64,000 nt of DNA from Lunularia cruciata (Eukaryota > Streptophyta > Marchantiopsida > Lunulariales > Lunulariaceae): assembly GCA_948567375.1 (NCBI GenBank), contig OX419756.1, positions 59,808,552-59,872,551 of the forward strand, in the 5' to 3' direction. Positions 23,720 through 34,364 of this stretch are shown piece after piece. Under the pieces are notes generated by a model. That model did not search any database. It was not told where the DNA came from and saw only the letters and a list, made by a program, of their open reading frames with translations. The position numbers were made by a program, and so were the translations under genes. Every line of letters starts with the position of its first letter. Positions within the stretch are counted from its first letter, which is position 1.

Positions 23720-24780
23720 CAGATTATGGATCCGAATGTCCCAAAATTATGCACCACCATTCTAGTGGAATGTCATGATTTGGCCATTGCAGGTCATATT
23801 GGAGTGGACAAGACCTTGGAAGCAATCCAACACCATTACTATTGGCCCAAGATGAGCAATGATGTGATGTATTACATACACAGATGCCTACTCTGTCAAC
23901 AAAACAAAGCTTCTAATCAAGCTCCCGTAGGGCTCGTTCAACCTCTCCCCACTCTTACACAATGCTAGGAATAGGTGAGTATGGATCTCATATGTGAATT
24001 ACCCAACACCACCTCAAGGTTTGACTCCATCGTAGTCTTTGTGAACCGGCTCAGCAAAATTATTCATGTACGCCCTACCACCAAGGATGTGACCACTCCA
24101 CAACTAGCTCAATTATACTTAGATACAGTCTTCTCTCACCATGGCTTGTCTTGAGTACTCATCATCGATAGAGGCACTCAATTCACCAGTTTGTTGTGGT
24201 GAACACTTTTTGGTTTCTTCAAAACCAAGTTGGCGGTATCCATAGCTTACTACCCACAAATAGAACAGGCTAATTGCACTATTGAAGACATGCTGTGTGA
24301 CTTCATCTTAGAAGAGCAAGAGAGATGGGACACCCTTGGTGGAATTTTCTTACAACAATTTGGTGAATGCATCCACCCGTGTGACTCTATTCTTCCTCAT
24401 GTATGGTGAGCATCCCTTCACACCTTCTAGCTTAATGAAGATCCATCCGGTGGCTACCAAGGTTGATGCAGCCAGCACATTTGTTTCTCAAATCCAACAA
24501 GGTATGAAGAGCACCAAGCACAAATTGCAAATTATGCAAAATCAATAAAAGTAATATGCCAATGCACATTGTAGGCACATGGACTTCAGTGTTGGGGATC
24601 ATGTGTGGTTGTCTACAACCAACCTCACCCTAGTTGGCCCTCATAAGCTCAAATCTCATTTTATTGGGCCTTTTTCTATTCTTCATCAAGTTAACATTGT
24701 GTACTATCACCTCAAGCTACCACCACACATGAAGATCCATCTAATGTTCCATGTTTCTCTACTATGCAAATATGCTCCCC
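23720..24780 (+). pseudogene. Gypsy-2 integrase with GPY/F module
   Basis: The zinc region is complete: HDLAIAGHIGVDKT, then CLLCQQNKAS (HHCC). Core motifs follow: first Asp in SMDLICELP, second Asp in LIIDRGTQFTS. The third catalytic Glu is lost, since the YYPQIEQANCTIED region has C where the family has E. The GPY/F module is seen as HKLKSHFIGPFSILHQV, followed by LPPHMKIHLMFHVSLL. A shift near 24335 moves the frame, and stops occur near 23966 and 24546. Confidence 0.85.
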
Positions 24781-24815
24781 AATCGGGCTACTATAATTCC
24801 ACACAAGAACTTTGA

Positions 24816-25037
24816 CTTTGTTCAACACTCATTGATGGCATGGAGGAATATGAAGTGGAGTGTATCCTCAAAAAATGCATGTATGGTACTCGCCATCCAC
24901 GGGTAGACTATTTGGTACAATGGAAAGGTTACCCATTCTATGAGGCAACCTGGGAGCCTACTGCCAATTTGACACATGCACCGATGTTGGTACAAGCGTT
25001 TGAGCAACAACTACACAACAAGGACGTTGCATCTTAA
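24816..25037 (+). pseudogene. Gypsy-2 chromodomain
   Basis: An open stretch of about 65 codons reads MEEYEVECILKK…YLVQWKGYP…EATWEPTANLTHA…AFEQQL, a well-kept chromodomain with its aromatic and acidic positions. In plant chromoviruses this tail steers integration toward particular chromatin. It is separated from the integrase by a stop near 24813. It ends at 25037, just before the purine tract. Confidence 0.88.
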
Positions 25038-25050
25038 AACAAGGGAGGTT
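25037..25050 (+). promoter_or_regulatory. Gypsy-2 polypurine tract
   Basis: AAACAAGGGAGGTT directly abuts the TGTGATACCA start of the 3' LTR, in the position used to prime plus-strand DNA synthesis. Confidence 0.75.
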
Positions 25051-25797
25051 TGTGATACCAAGAGCTAGCCATATGATCCGATGTGAAATTTGGTTTGGTA
25101 ACATCTGGAATGATGTTATACATGATGGAAAAAATAGATTAGATAGAACTATCACCAAAAGAGTTCTTCTACTAATAGGGTAGAAACCAAAATAGACTTG
25201 AAAACCTTAAAACCAATAGCTAGATATATGATTTAAAGATGAGAATTAGTTTGGTAACATCTAGAAGGATAGTCCATCATGTTACATATGATGGAATTAT
25301 TAGAATAGAAAGAGGTAGCACCAAAAGGGGACTTTTACTAATAGAGTAGGAGCCAAAATATACCTAAAATCTTTGAAGGTAATTTTGGAAGCTTGAACAG
25401 ATAAATTAGGTCTCAAAAATATGTGGTTCCTCCCCCCAACAAAGGTAAGGCTAGCCTTCCCTCCTTCCTAGTTTATCTCATCAAGAGCTTTCCAATGGTA
25501 CCTCACTCACGTGGTTCGGAGATTCCTACAAGAAGATTCTCTAAAAGATTCCATCTAATCAAAGCTTCTTTGACCAACCAGATAGGATCAAGACCGACGT
25601 GTCACACATCTAAGTAGGTAATCCAAGGGTGGAGCTTGCTAACATGTCACCTATCTATGTGCCTAATCTTATGGTGGAGCTTCCCTAGAGGAGATCTTCT
25701 TTGTCTATATAATAAAGAGAAGGTCCTCCTTTGGAGCATTGGATGCTTGAGTGTGAAATCCGTGTTTATTCTCTTCTTTTGACCTTATAGTATTACA
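25051..25797 (+). repeat. Gypsy-2 3' LTR
   Basis: Starts TGTGATACCAAGAGC and ends TATTACA. It carries the same internal U3 duplication as the 5' copy. TCTATATAATAAAG at 25714-25727 is shared with 44103-44116 and nearly with 19885-19898, a likely TATA box overlapping an AATAAA signal. Similarity to the 5' LTR is high but with many scattered differences. Confidence 0.9.
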
Positions 25798-26117
25798 CAA
25801 ATAAACCTTGTCTTTCATATTTTGAAGTTGAACCCTTTATCTCTAATCTATCTTCCTTTTCCTCTCATGTCCAACTCTTGGTACCTCTTGTCCCTATTAA
25901 TGATTTTGAGGAGTATGAAGTTGATTGTATCCTTGCACATCCCCACATTAAACATGGTTGTCAATAAGATATGGAGCACAAAGTCCTTTGCAAAGGTTAT
26001 CTTCTTCATGATGTCATTTGGGAATCTCTTTCTCATCTCCAGAATGCACAAATGGCCATCTAGGAGTTTGAAACTTCCATGGTGACGAGGACGTCACCAA
26101 CTAGCGGTGGGGGAATA
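25798..26117 (+). pseudogene. Gypsy-1 integrase tail and chromodomain (3' side of the nest)
   Basis: Resumes the gypsy-1 frame after gypsy-2. A short NLVFHI stretch matches the gypsy-2 motif HLMFHVS. It is followed after stops by INDFEEYEVDCILAHP and VIWESLSHLQNAQMAI, a decayed chromodomain (about 25900-26080). A G-rich purine run (GCGGTGGGGGAATA) precedes the 3' LTR as polypurine tract. Two stops replace likely Gln/Trp codons. Confidence 0.75.
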
Positions 26118-26596
26118 TGTAACAATATGGAGTTTACATATGAGTTAGTCAAGACTTATGAAGTAGAAAATATACCAAGTTAGCCAAAAATTATAAAAAT
26201 ATTCTAGAAATATCTAGGAAGCTACTTGGTACCTTTCAAGTATTGGGTAATGTGCATGCCAAGTGGTGGTTTCTAGGAGAAAGCTTCTTGGCTAGCTTAT
26301 CATGCCAAGAACAAAGATTCTAAAGGGCAGTTTCTTGACTACCTTAACTTGGATACCAAGTAGGTGGCTTCCAGAAGGAAGTTTCTCAAGAAGCATCTTG
26401 GTTAGCTTGGCTTGCACTCTAAGAAAGTGACTTGTAAGAAAATTCCTAAGAAGCTTCTTAAGAGCCTTGTATGTTCCCTATAAATACCACAGCCCAAGTT
26501 CATGCTAGGCATTTGGAGCTTTGCTCGTTCAAGAGTCCCAATGTGATCTTTCACTTTGATATTCCATTCTCCTATTTCTCTCCTCAATCTTTTACA
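26118..26596 (+). repeat. Gypsy-1 3' LTR
   Basis: Begins TGTAACAATATGGAGTTTA as in the 5' LTR. It keeps the tandem GAAG/CTTC units, including TTCCAGAAGGAAGTTTCTC and AGAAGCTTCTTAAGAG, both heat-shock-element-like. The end at 26596 (TTTACA) is set by alignment with the 5' copy and could be off by about 10 bp. Confidence 0.8.
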
Positions 26597-28864
26597 TTTC
26601 TTGTATATAGATTTGCTTTCACCCATAAGAGCAATATGAGCAAGAAATTCCCTTTCTAAGTTTTCTTTAACCAATATTCATTTGCATATAAAAGCTACTA
26701 TTGTAAAATGCTAACATTCTCTTTGTAACAACTAATATAAACTTAGCTTGGTTGTAAATCCTCCACCCTAGACATGTAAATCTTGATCTTCATATTCAAA
26801 CTAATATGATATGACCTAAGACTGTCTTTAACTTACTAGTTAGGATGGAAATTATAATCATTTCTACTATAAAGTATCTTAACTTAGTAAACATATTATT
26901 TAGAAAAATAACTATAGCATATCAAAGATCTACAGACGATATTTTCCTCTTACTTATCTCTCTCAAAAGAGGTGCTTCCCATGAACTCATCATATATTGG
27001 TCAGCATATTCTAATCATTAAAAATTATAAAAAAGAGAATCTACAAGAGTAGAAGTAGTAAGTACAAAAATTATCACATTTTTCTTGATCTTATTGGACT
27101 GTATTTTGATATGCTTGTATCCACTTGGGTATATATTTTTCAATGCTAGAGTTGGTATTTGCTAGGTTTGTAGGCTAATGATTGATATTTAGTGATGTTT
27201 ATGGTTTTTTGTTGACAAGTGTTGCAAAAATTTCAAATCCCAAAATCCATATATACTTGAAATCATTAGGATCTTTTATTGTCTTTTAAGACATTAACAA
27301 CTTGAAATTATAAAATAAATTAAGATAAATTCAAAGAAATTTCACTAAATTGAGAGTAGAATATCCAACATTGGAGGATGTACATACTCAATTATAGTGG
27401 TAAACTTGAGGGCCATGGTATCCAAATCATACTCTTTAATCTCATTTTTGCTCTCTTTTAATATTGTTTTTATCTAGACAACCACACTTGATGTATGTCA
27501 TTTAATTAATGATCAAAGAATGCCATGTTAACTTAGATGCTCCCTTTGTCTCTTGCAAGTTTTTTGGATGTGTTCTAAAATCTGCCTTATCTATAATAAA
27601 ATATACTCTTAAATTATTTCTATCATAAATGAATGATTAACAAATGAGAAATAGAAATTAAAGTATAGACAAAATCTCTCTCTTTTAGTGTTTTGTGTTC
27701 CACAAAGGTAATATAAAAGTGAAAGTCCATTTTCTATTAAAAAATTCTCATAAATTTTACCTTTAAGAAGCCCTTATAACCCAATTACATCATAGTGAAT
27801 ACATGGATTGGCATCCATCTTTCAAACTTTATATTTATAAAATATTATATACATTGGAAATTCTAATGAAGACCATATCATAATTACAAATTCACAAAAA
27901 AAACTCACATGGTATATAAGATTACTTGAAAGAACATAACAAATTACACATAAGATATAATTCAAATCACCAAGCAAGTATAGATTTACTTCAAAATATC
28001 ATCTTATTTATTTTATTTCACCTTCAATAAGATTGATCATTTCACTATACCCATGGTAGTACCCCAATAGAATTTAAAGGCATCAAAAATGTTTTAGATA
28101 AAATTTTGAAAATAAATAATGAATAATCTTTTAGAATCTTAACTTCAACAAACTGAATTATCACACCTTAACATCATGAATCACTTGAAAAATTACTATT
28201 AAATGTCAGTTCATACTAAAATAAATTATTGTGTTCATAGAATTTGTTCAAAGACAAGAAAATAGATTCTTTCACTATTCACATACATGTAGTAGAAATC
28301 CTCAATTCATACTTTCTAAGTTGTGTTATATGGCATCTTCTTGAAGAATCTCCATAAATTAGAACCCCTAATTCTACATGTATCATATGTACTAACACTG
28401 TACTTATTAAAGACCAATCCTAATTGAATACATATGAGGAATATTCTCCTTAACTATAAGATTTCATTCAATAAGATCCACTAAAACAATCAAGAATTTA
28501 GCATCCATCCTCATGAGTAATCTAAAACTGTTCCAAGTTCAAACCTTGGATATAGTTTTTCATAGATTTGCTACTACTTGAAAAAATAGATTTCTTTCAA
28601 TTAAAAAGCCTTTATCAGTCATTCTATGATCACTACAACCAAAAAAATCTAATATTATTCTTTGCGTCTTCTTTTATTCTTTACCTATTTCATTCAATCA
28701 AGAAGTCTAATGTATTAATAAATAGATTATTCTCAAACTATAATAAGGTAAGAGATGATAATTGAGTGCTCAACTAAGTTTTTTTCCTAGATAGCAAATT
28801 AGTTGAGTTTTCTAAGGATACCACATACTTTATACTGTTTTTTGGAACCATTAATTATGTTAGA
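26597..28864. other. AT-rich DNA, unassigned
   Basis: No protein motif or clear repeat seen. Homopolymer-rich and full of stops in all frames. Confidence 0.4.
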
Positions 28865-29059
28865 GATTCCTCATTACAAATTTTCTTCATGGACCAAGAC
28901 TCTAAACTACCATATTTTCCTTGCATCTTTATTTCTCAATTCTGGCCAACTTTGATGGTTTCATAATGATTAAAGTTCTCATTAAGATGCAAGGAAAATG
29001 CAAGGAAGATATTGCAGTTTAGAGTCTCAGTCCATTAAGAAAATTTATAATGAGGAATC
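28865..29059. repeat. Foldback (MITE-like) sequence
   Basis: The left arm (28865-28932) and right arm (28982-29059) are imperfect inverted copies of about 65-75 bp. Matching blocks include GATTCCTCATTA, AAATTTTCTT, GACTCTAAACT and TTCCTTGCAT with their complements. The loop is about 50 bp. The right arm has an internal repeat of AAGGAAAATGC/AAGGAAGAT. Total size and form fit a MITE or a small-RNA hairpin; no coding content. Confidence 0.7.
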
Positions 29060-29086
29060 TGATGAATATTATGAGAACTTATTTTG

Positions 29087-29112
29087 GAACATTATGAGTT
29101 CTCATAATGTTC
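29087..29112. repeat. Perfect 12-bp stem palindrome
   Basis: GAACATTATGAG and its exact complement CTCATAATGTTC flank TT. It lies 28 bp beyond the foldback above. Confidence 0.8.
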
Positions 29113-29836
29113 TCATAGCCCTAAACTTAATTCTTGAAGAGGGGATAGGAAGAATTTGATCAATCTTGAATAGAAAAGTAGAAGAGAGTGAAAAGTATGC
29201 CTAGAAAACAAGAAGCCAAGAAAGCCAAAACAAAGGAAATATATATTTTGACAAGTGAACATTACTTCTAGTTCAAATTTCAAATGTTATCTCCTGATAC
29301 TGCAAATAAATTTGTGAATGACCTTGTGGTCATCAGTATATTTCATTTAAATGAATTTTGGATAAAAAATATGCATAACATGCTATTAGTAGCATCCAAC
29401 CTTTTCAAGATTCTATAGGTATTTGTAAAATTGAAACCTTTAGATGTTTTTCTTTATGAGCCATGGAATGATTGCCACTACCTGGATACACATGCCATGG
29501 TTTGTAGTCCATTTATCAAAATGCATTAGTTTTAAACCACTCCAACTCAGGTTAGTTTAAGGTCCAATCCATGTCTAGATTTGAACTTTTGATTATGCCA
29601 CTCTTGGTGTGTTTTTGTGTGTGTGAGTCTCTTTGCTGCACACTCTAAGTAGCTGTCAAACACCAATGTTCCCCCTACCATGGTCACTAATTGAAGCCAA
29701 CCACACTTATTTGTAACCAAGAAAAATGTCACCTTTGAATTCCATAGTTTGATTCCTTTTCATGATAACACTATAGTTTTAAACAGTGTCACCTAGGTTA
29801 GTTTAAACTTTGGTCGTGGCACAAACAACTTTGCTT
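29113..29836. other. AT-rich DNA, unassigned
   Basis: No gene supported. The 21-bp block TAGTTTTAAACCACTCCAACT (about 29528) recurs at about 34854 on the other side of copia-1, a short shared flank of unknown origin. Confidence 0.4.
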
Positions 29837-30025
29837 TCTCTTTGTTTCACACTTGACTTATTATCCTCAACCATCATCACTTTTCTCTCCCTTGGCTTAA
29901 TTTTTTTCTTCATTTCACTCCTCACTTATCATCCTCAACCATTGCTCCTCCTTCCCATGGTTTAGATTTTTCTTTGTTTTACACTTGATTCATTATTCTC
30001 AAGCATCATTGCTCCTTCTTCCCAT
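29837..30025. repeat. Three imperfect tandem units of about 65 bp
   Basis: The block CACTTGA-TTATTATCCTCAACCATC-T-TCTCCC recurs near 29847, 29915 and 29982 with substitutions and small gaps. Pyrimidine-rich on the plus strand, just left of copia-1. Confidence 0.6.
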
Positions 30026-30049
30026 GTTCACAAATGTTGAGCATCAAAG

Positions 30050-30502
30050 TGGAAGCAATTTTACATATTTTCAACAAAGCAAAACTATTGAAAATTATCA
30101 TAAATATTTATGCAAATTTTTACAACATATACAACAGACAAGGAATTCAAAAAGGTATACAAACCATTTTTGCTTATTTTCCCTTGTTGCAAATCTAGTT
30201 GCATGAATGGGATGCTACAAGCTAGTATCCATGTTCTAAGTTAATGAAAAACTTGGTTGTGTTTCTTGGCCTTGCTTCTCCATATTGTTGCTCACACATC
30301 CCATTGCTCAAGCTGCTTGACTATTATGTCAACATCTTAATGGAATGAACAACATGATCTCTCAAAGGTAAGACCTAAATACTCTACTTCTAACTTATGC
30401 CCCCGCTAGATGCTAGGTGCTATGTCAAACCCTAACACCTATTGTATAGGTAAATGCTATATCAATGCCACATGTACTACCATCTGAAATGTTCTTTCAA
30501 CA
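30050..30502 (-). repeat. Copia-1 3' LTR
   Basis: On the minus strand starts TGTTGAAAGAACATT. It aligns with 34365-34804 through blocks such as GCCACATGTACTACCAT and CTAGTTGCATGAA (plus-strand sense). The left boundary is uncertain because similarity fades gradually around 30050-30110. Confidence 0.7.
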
Positions 30503-30759
30503 CTCCCTCTCATTGAAGAAACTAGTGTACTCCAATCAAATTTCTAAACTTACAAAACTTATCTCTTGGTAAATTTAGACAAATATATGCAATTTGATTG
30601 TTGGTGTTGATGTAGCTAAAACATATTTCCTACTTCTCTTGCTACTCTCTCACATATTGATATTGGATCTCTATGTGCTTGGTTCTCTTATAGAACTCTA
30701 GGTTATACACCTGCTTGATAACAATTTGATTTTTGTTGTACATTTGAGTTGGACTATCT

Positions 30760-31290
30760 TGTAGTACCACCTTGAGTGACCTATGGAACTATATTGCTTC
30801 TTTGGCAATTGAACATGCTATTATGTCCTTTGGTTTTGTAGTAGAAATGACAATGCATTGTTGTTGTTGCCTACTCCAAGCTAGCGGTCATCCATTCCTC
30901 ATGAATATGAAATCACTAAGCAAATTTCTATTATCTAGATCTAAGTTTCTCATAAAATCAGCATCACAATATCCAAGTAGTGTATTACTAATATCAAAAC
31001 CTCCACTAAATTGTAATACGTAATCCAAAGTACCTGTAAGGTACTTGAAAATTCTTTTTTGCAGCTTTTTTGTGTTGAGATGAAGGATTAGAACTGGACT
31101 TTGCTATTATGCTACTAACATAAGCTATGTCAAGTGTTCTACCTATCATAATATACATTAGACATCCTATTGCTTCTTGGTAGGGTGCTCTAAATGGTTC
31201 ACTATCTTCCATTTGTAATCTAGAATCGGGATGAAGAGAAGTAGCATCCAGATATGCATCTCCAAGATTACATTGATTTATAATTAAATT
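30760..31290 (-). pseudogene. Copia-1 RT end and RNase H remnant
   Basis: The 31212-31006 frame contains PYQEAIGCLMYIMIGRTLDI and AKSSSNPSSQHKKAAKK, the conserved junction of copia RT and RNase H. Further left, frames with stops continue into RNase H. The catalytic aspartates of RNase H were not identified with certainty. Confidence 0.75.
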
Positions 31291-31562
31291 TAATTATCTT
31301 TCTTGAGTCAATCCAATTTTGAGTTTTTCTATGTTAAAAATAATCTAAAGTCATACATAGCATTCTGCTTCTCCTTGTGGAACTTCAAACTTTCTACCAA
31401 AGTGATCTAACATGGTAGCAATGTGGGATTTATCTCTCCCACAAATCAGTCCTTTGTCTACAAATATAGTGGGGATTACCCCATATCCACAATACATACA
31501 AGGTTCAGAAAGTCATGCTTGCAACCCATAATACAATAGGAAGTCATCAAACTTTTGGTTCC

Positions 31563-31597
31563 AATTCCTTGAGGCTTGCTTTAAGCCTCAAGGAATT
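31563..31597. repeat. Perfect 15-bp stem palindrome inside copia-1 RT
   Basis: AATTCCTTGAGGCTT and its exact complement AAGCCTCAAGGAATT flank GCTTT. It lies in the decayed RT part, where a palindrome is not expected from coding sequence. Confidence 0.8.
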
Positions 31598-31639
31598 CAA
31601 CAATTTCCAAATGCTCTTCTCCTTTCCACCTTCTATGTA

Positions 31640-31933
31640 TCCTTGTGGCTACTCCATGTAAATTTCCTAATGCAAATCTTCATCAAGGAAAGATGTCTTG
31701 ATGTCAAATGGGACTATCTCCATCTCTTCTACAAGTCTTTGTGGTGGTCTTCTCATTCTCCCATTCCTACAATTTTCTCCATCTTGAATTGTTGAAATTG
31801 AGCTTATTTCCGCATCAGGTTTCTTGATTGCAATGACTTTATTCTTGAAGTGGACAGATGCTAGTCTCACTTCATGATTCTTTGGTAGCCTACTTTGTAG
31901 CCTCCTTAGAAGCTTGTGGAAACTATCTATCAA
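31640..31933 (-). pseudogene. Copia-1 RT N-terminal remnant
   Basis: The end of this frame reads MEIVPFDIKTSFLDEDLH, matching the RT motif normally written D-[VI]-K-T-[AS]-F-L-x-x-D-L. The first RT catalytic Asp (FDIKT) is present. The stretch upstream (toward 31933) is unrelated-looking or shifted. The YVDD box was not found; the region between here and 31300 is shortened. Confidence 0.65.
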
Positions 31934-32008
31934 CTTCTATTCCATCAATGATCATTCTAGCATTGGCTTGCTCTTCATCTTTCTCTTGAAGACAATCTAT
32001 GTCTAAGC

Positions 32009-32353
32009 TCAACTTCTATAACCATAGATGATCAAATGGCTCCGCCCTAAACAAGAAGTCCCTACTTTCACATATCTTGTTCTTTTTTTGATCCCAAAAT
32101 CTGAAGGATTTGGATTGTGTACTATATCCAATAAAATATATCTCTTGTCCCTCTCGATCAAACTTCTCCTCCTTGGTATGGGCACAAAGACTAAGCAACC
32201 AAAAGTTCTCAAATGTGCAACTGTTGGTTTTGTTCCATGCCAAAGCTCATAAGGAGTTTTCTTTAAAACTCTACTAAAAACTCTGTTCAAAACAGTTTCT
32301 TGATCTTCATTCCACACTGACTTTCTATATATATGTGAAGTTATTTGAAGCAA
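32009..32353 (-). pseudogene. Copia-1 integrase C-terminal region
   Basis: Contains KKTPYELWHGTKPTVAHLRT then FGCLVFVPIP, the hallmark 'P-Y-E-x-W…L-R-x-F-G-C' region of copia integrase, followed by a shifted FWDQKKNKI segment. The three catalytic residues lie upstream and are missing because sequence from about 32360 to 32760 is foreign to the element. Confidence 0.8.
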
Positions 32354-32439
32354 GAGAGAGATTTTGACTCTTAAAAATAAACAAATCTAAAACTATTAGT
32401 ATCAATGTTAGATAGGGTTCAACGTTAGAAAGGGTCAAC

Positions 32440-32672
32440 CCAAATAGAACCCTGAAATATTCATCATGTGTCTTGTGCTTACACCATGTCAAAGTTAACA
32501 AGGAATATCACATAGAAGCTGGATCATAACAATTACTTGACTCAATAAATGCTAGATTTATTAGGACATTTACAAAGTTATTAAAATGGATTCTTGCATG
32601 CTATTTAGGCACAATTTTAAGTTAATGACTTATTATATGATATTAAATAAAATGCCTTGGTTAATAAGCAGC
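32440..32672. repeat. Direct repeat, copy 1 (with 35236-35468)
   Basis: About 233 bp nearly identical to 35236-35468 in the same orientation, with only about a dozen differences by eye. It interrupts the integrase of copia-1. It is the closest-matching pair of repeats in the window. No LTR ends, TIRs or coding motif were recognised. Confidence 0.85.
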
Positions 32673-32839
32673 ATAAATGGACCAAAAATATAATTTTGGA
32701 AGTATTCTCCAACTTTGTACTTTCCTCTACTATTGTTGGATTTTGCAAAAGGTAATCTATGCTACTTTCTCAGAGACATTCATCATAGTAGAAATAATTT
32801 TGATTACCCATTCTCTTTTGGTTTCAAACATAGACCTTC

Positions 32840-33238
32840 TCATAGTCCTTCTTTTTCCATCTTCCTAATGTAGGCAAGATAGAGATGACTTAGTCTTGAA
32901 TGCCAAAGTACAATATCTAACTTTTGACATTGTTTTTGATTTTCTTGCTTCTCACTCTCCCAATTGCTTGCAATAATAGAGTTTCCTTGGGAAATGATAC
33001 CTATCTTGGTAAATTTGGTTTGAAGTCTATAAAGCTTTGAATTGCAAACACACTTCATCACCAATGCTCCATCTTTCTCCATGTGATACCCTTCTTTGGT
33101 GTAGGTGGTTTGGATGCCTTTGTCTGCTGCTTGACCAATGCTGAATAGGCTGCTCTTCAACTCCAAAATGTAGAGCACTACTCTAATGACTCCTTGTCTT
33201 ATTGCACCAAGCTTACAAGAAATTAGAATGTCTCCCAC
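32840..33238 (-). pseudogene. Copia-1 protease end and pre-integrase domain
   Basis: An open stretch of 132 codons. The N-terminal part (VLYILELKSSLFSIGQAADK) matches the copia region between protease and integrase. The C-terminal part reads DIVLWHSRLSHLYLAYIRKM, the pre-integrase zinc-region motif L-W-H-x-R-L-x-H. The protease active site upstream (33240-33420) is decayed. It is one of the longest open stretches of this element. Confidence 0.82.
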
Positions 33239-33479
33239 TCCAACAACCCAAACCTTTCAATCATTAACAACATACATGGGCCAATTTTCTTCTTCAATCT
33301 TCTTGAAATCTAGAAACCACTCATTTTTATTGGTCATGTGCTCGAAAGCTCCTCCATCAGCATACCCAACATCATCATTTAGATAATTGATACTTGCAGA
33401 AATTTTAAAACTAGCAATAAATGCAATATTATATTGTTAGAGCATTGACTTGACTTCTAAGATCAGCAACATTTTGTGG

Positions 33480-34364
33480 CTTTCTTCTTGGGAATTTCTA
33501 CTCACCTTTGCATTCTCTTGCCCAATGCCCTTTCTTTTTGCACTTATTGTAACTTGTTCTTTGCTTCAATTTAGAAATGTTGGTGTTCTTTTGAGTCTTG
33601 CCATCACTGTTACCTCTAATGCTTCTTTATTGGCAACAAGAAATGCTCTTTCTCCTAAAATCTCTTCTTTTTCCTCTCTATATCCATTCAAGGTTTCTTC
33701 TTTGAGCAATCTTGGAGTGAGTCTCACAATGGTTTGCTGCTCCTTAGGTATATTATCCCACACGGCTATTATATGGTGATAAGCTTGTAGCAAACTACAA
33801 ATACTCCTATGATGATTGAGGAATCATCTTTTCAAACAACAGGGTTACTCAATTGACTAGCAAGAGTTTCTACTTGGCTAATAAAACCTTCTATCTCTTC
33901 TCTTGGTTTCATTTGTAATTGAAAAATCTCTATTAGTGAATGCACCTGTTCTCTAAAGCACATTAACTAAATCAATATAGTGCAAATGTAGTTTGCTATT
34001 CTATAATTGATTAGTCTCTATAAATAGTTCTCTTCTATGGTTGCATAGATATACATTTCTACAACATTGTTCTTGCTTTGCCAATTTATCTCTCCTCCAT
34101 TTGCTATGACTTGTTGTATAGTCTTTGTCCCATTAACTATCCTTGTAAGTCTCTCTCACTTAAAGAAGATCATCACAAGGAAATTCCAAATCAAGAAATT
34201 ATCCCTATTGAATTGAGTAATGTATGCTATATCTCTCACATCACTCCTTTTATCCATTGTGTCCTAATCTACTCTTAGATTTGAAAGATATCTTCTGGTC
34301 TCTTAGTCTCTTTGAAATACTTCGACAATAATTGCCTTCTATCACTCTTGATGCATGAGGAAAC
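33480..34364 (-). pseudogene. Copia-1 gag with mutated zinc knuckle
   Basis: Near the left end the frame reads YNKCKKKGHWARECK (about 33565-33515), a zinc knuckle whose first Cys has become Tyr. The 33793-33566 frame (HHIIAVWDNIPKEQQT…LTPRLLKEE) is typical copia capsid. Toward 34200 NRDNFLIWNFLV matches the start of copia gag. A sequence at 34353-34364 weakly resembles a primer-binding site complement. Confidence 0.72.

Larger units (their letters stand above)
19239..25797 (+). mobile_element. Gypsy-2: Ty3/gypsy chromovirus inserted in gypsy-1
   Basis: A 6.56-kb element with LTRs of 739 and 747 bp, a primer-binding site right after the 5' LTR and a purine tract right before the 3' LTR. Flanking pentamers are AAAAT (19234-19238) and CAAAT (25798-25802), a 4/5 match expected of an old target duplication. 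The interior has a pre-gag open frame, gag, protease, RT, RNase H, integrase and chromodomain, all with stops or shifts but much better kept than gypsy-1. At least four solo LTRs of the same family lie further right. Confidence 0.92.
14538..26596 (+). mobile_element. Gypsy-1: Ty3/gypsy chromovirus, split by gypsy-2
   Basis: The 5' LTR (14538-15030) and 3' LTR (26118-26596) bound gag, protease, RT, integrase and chromodomain remnants in chromovirus order. Gypsy-2 (19239-25797) is inserted between the integrase tail and the chromodomain. Without it the element is about 5.5 kb, the usual size for plant chromoviruses. A primer-binding site and a purine tract are present. No target duplication was recognised (flanks GGTTT and TTTCT). 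Coding parts are heavily decayed. Confidence 0.85.

Noticed and set aside
14533-26601. Target-site duplication of gypsy-1
   Set aside because: Flanking pentamers (GGTTT, TTTCT) do not match; either they decayed or the 3' boundary is off.
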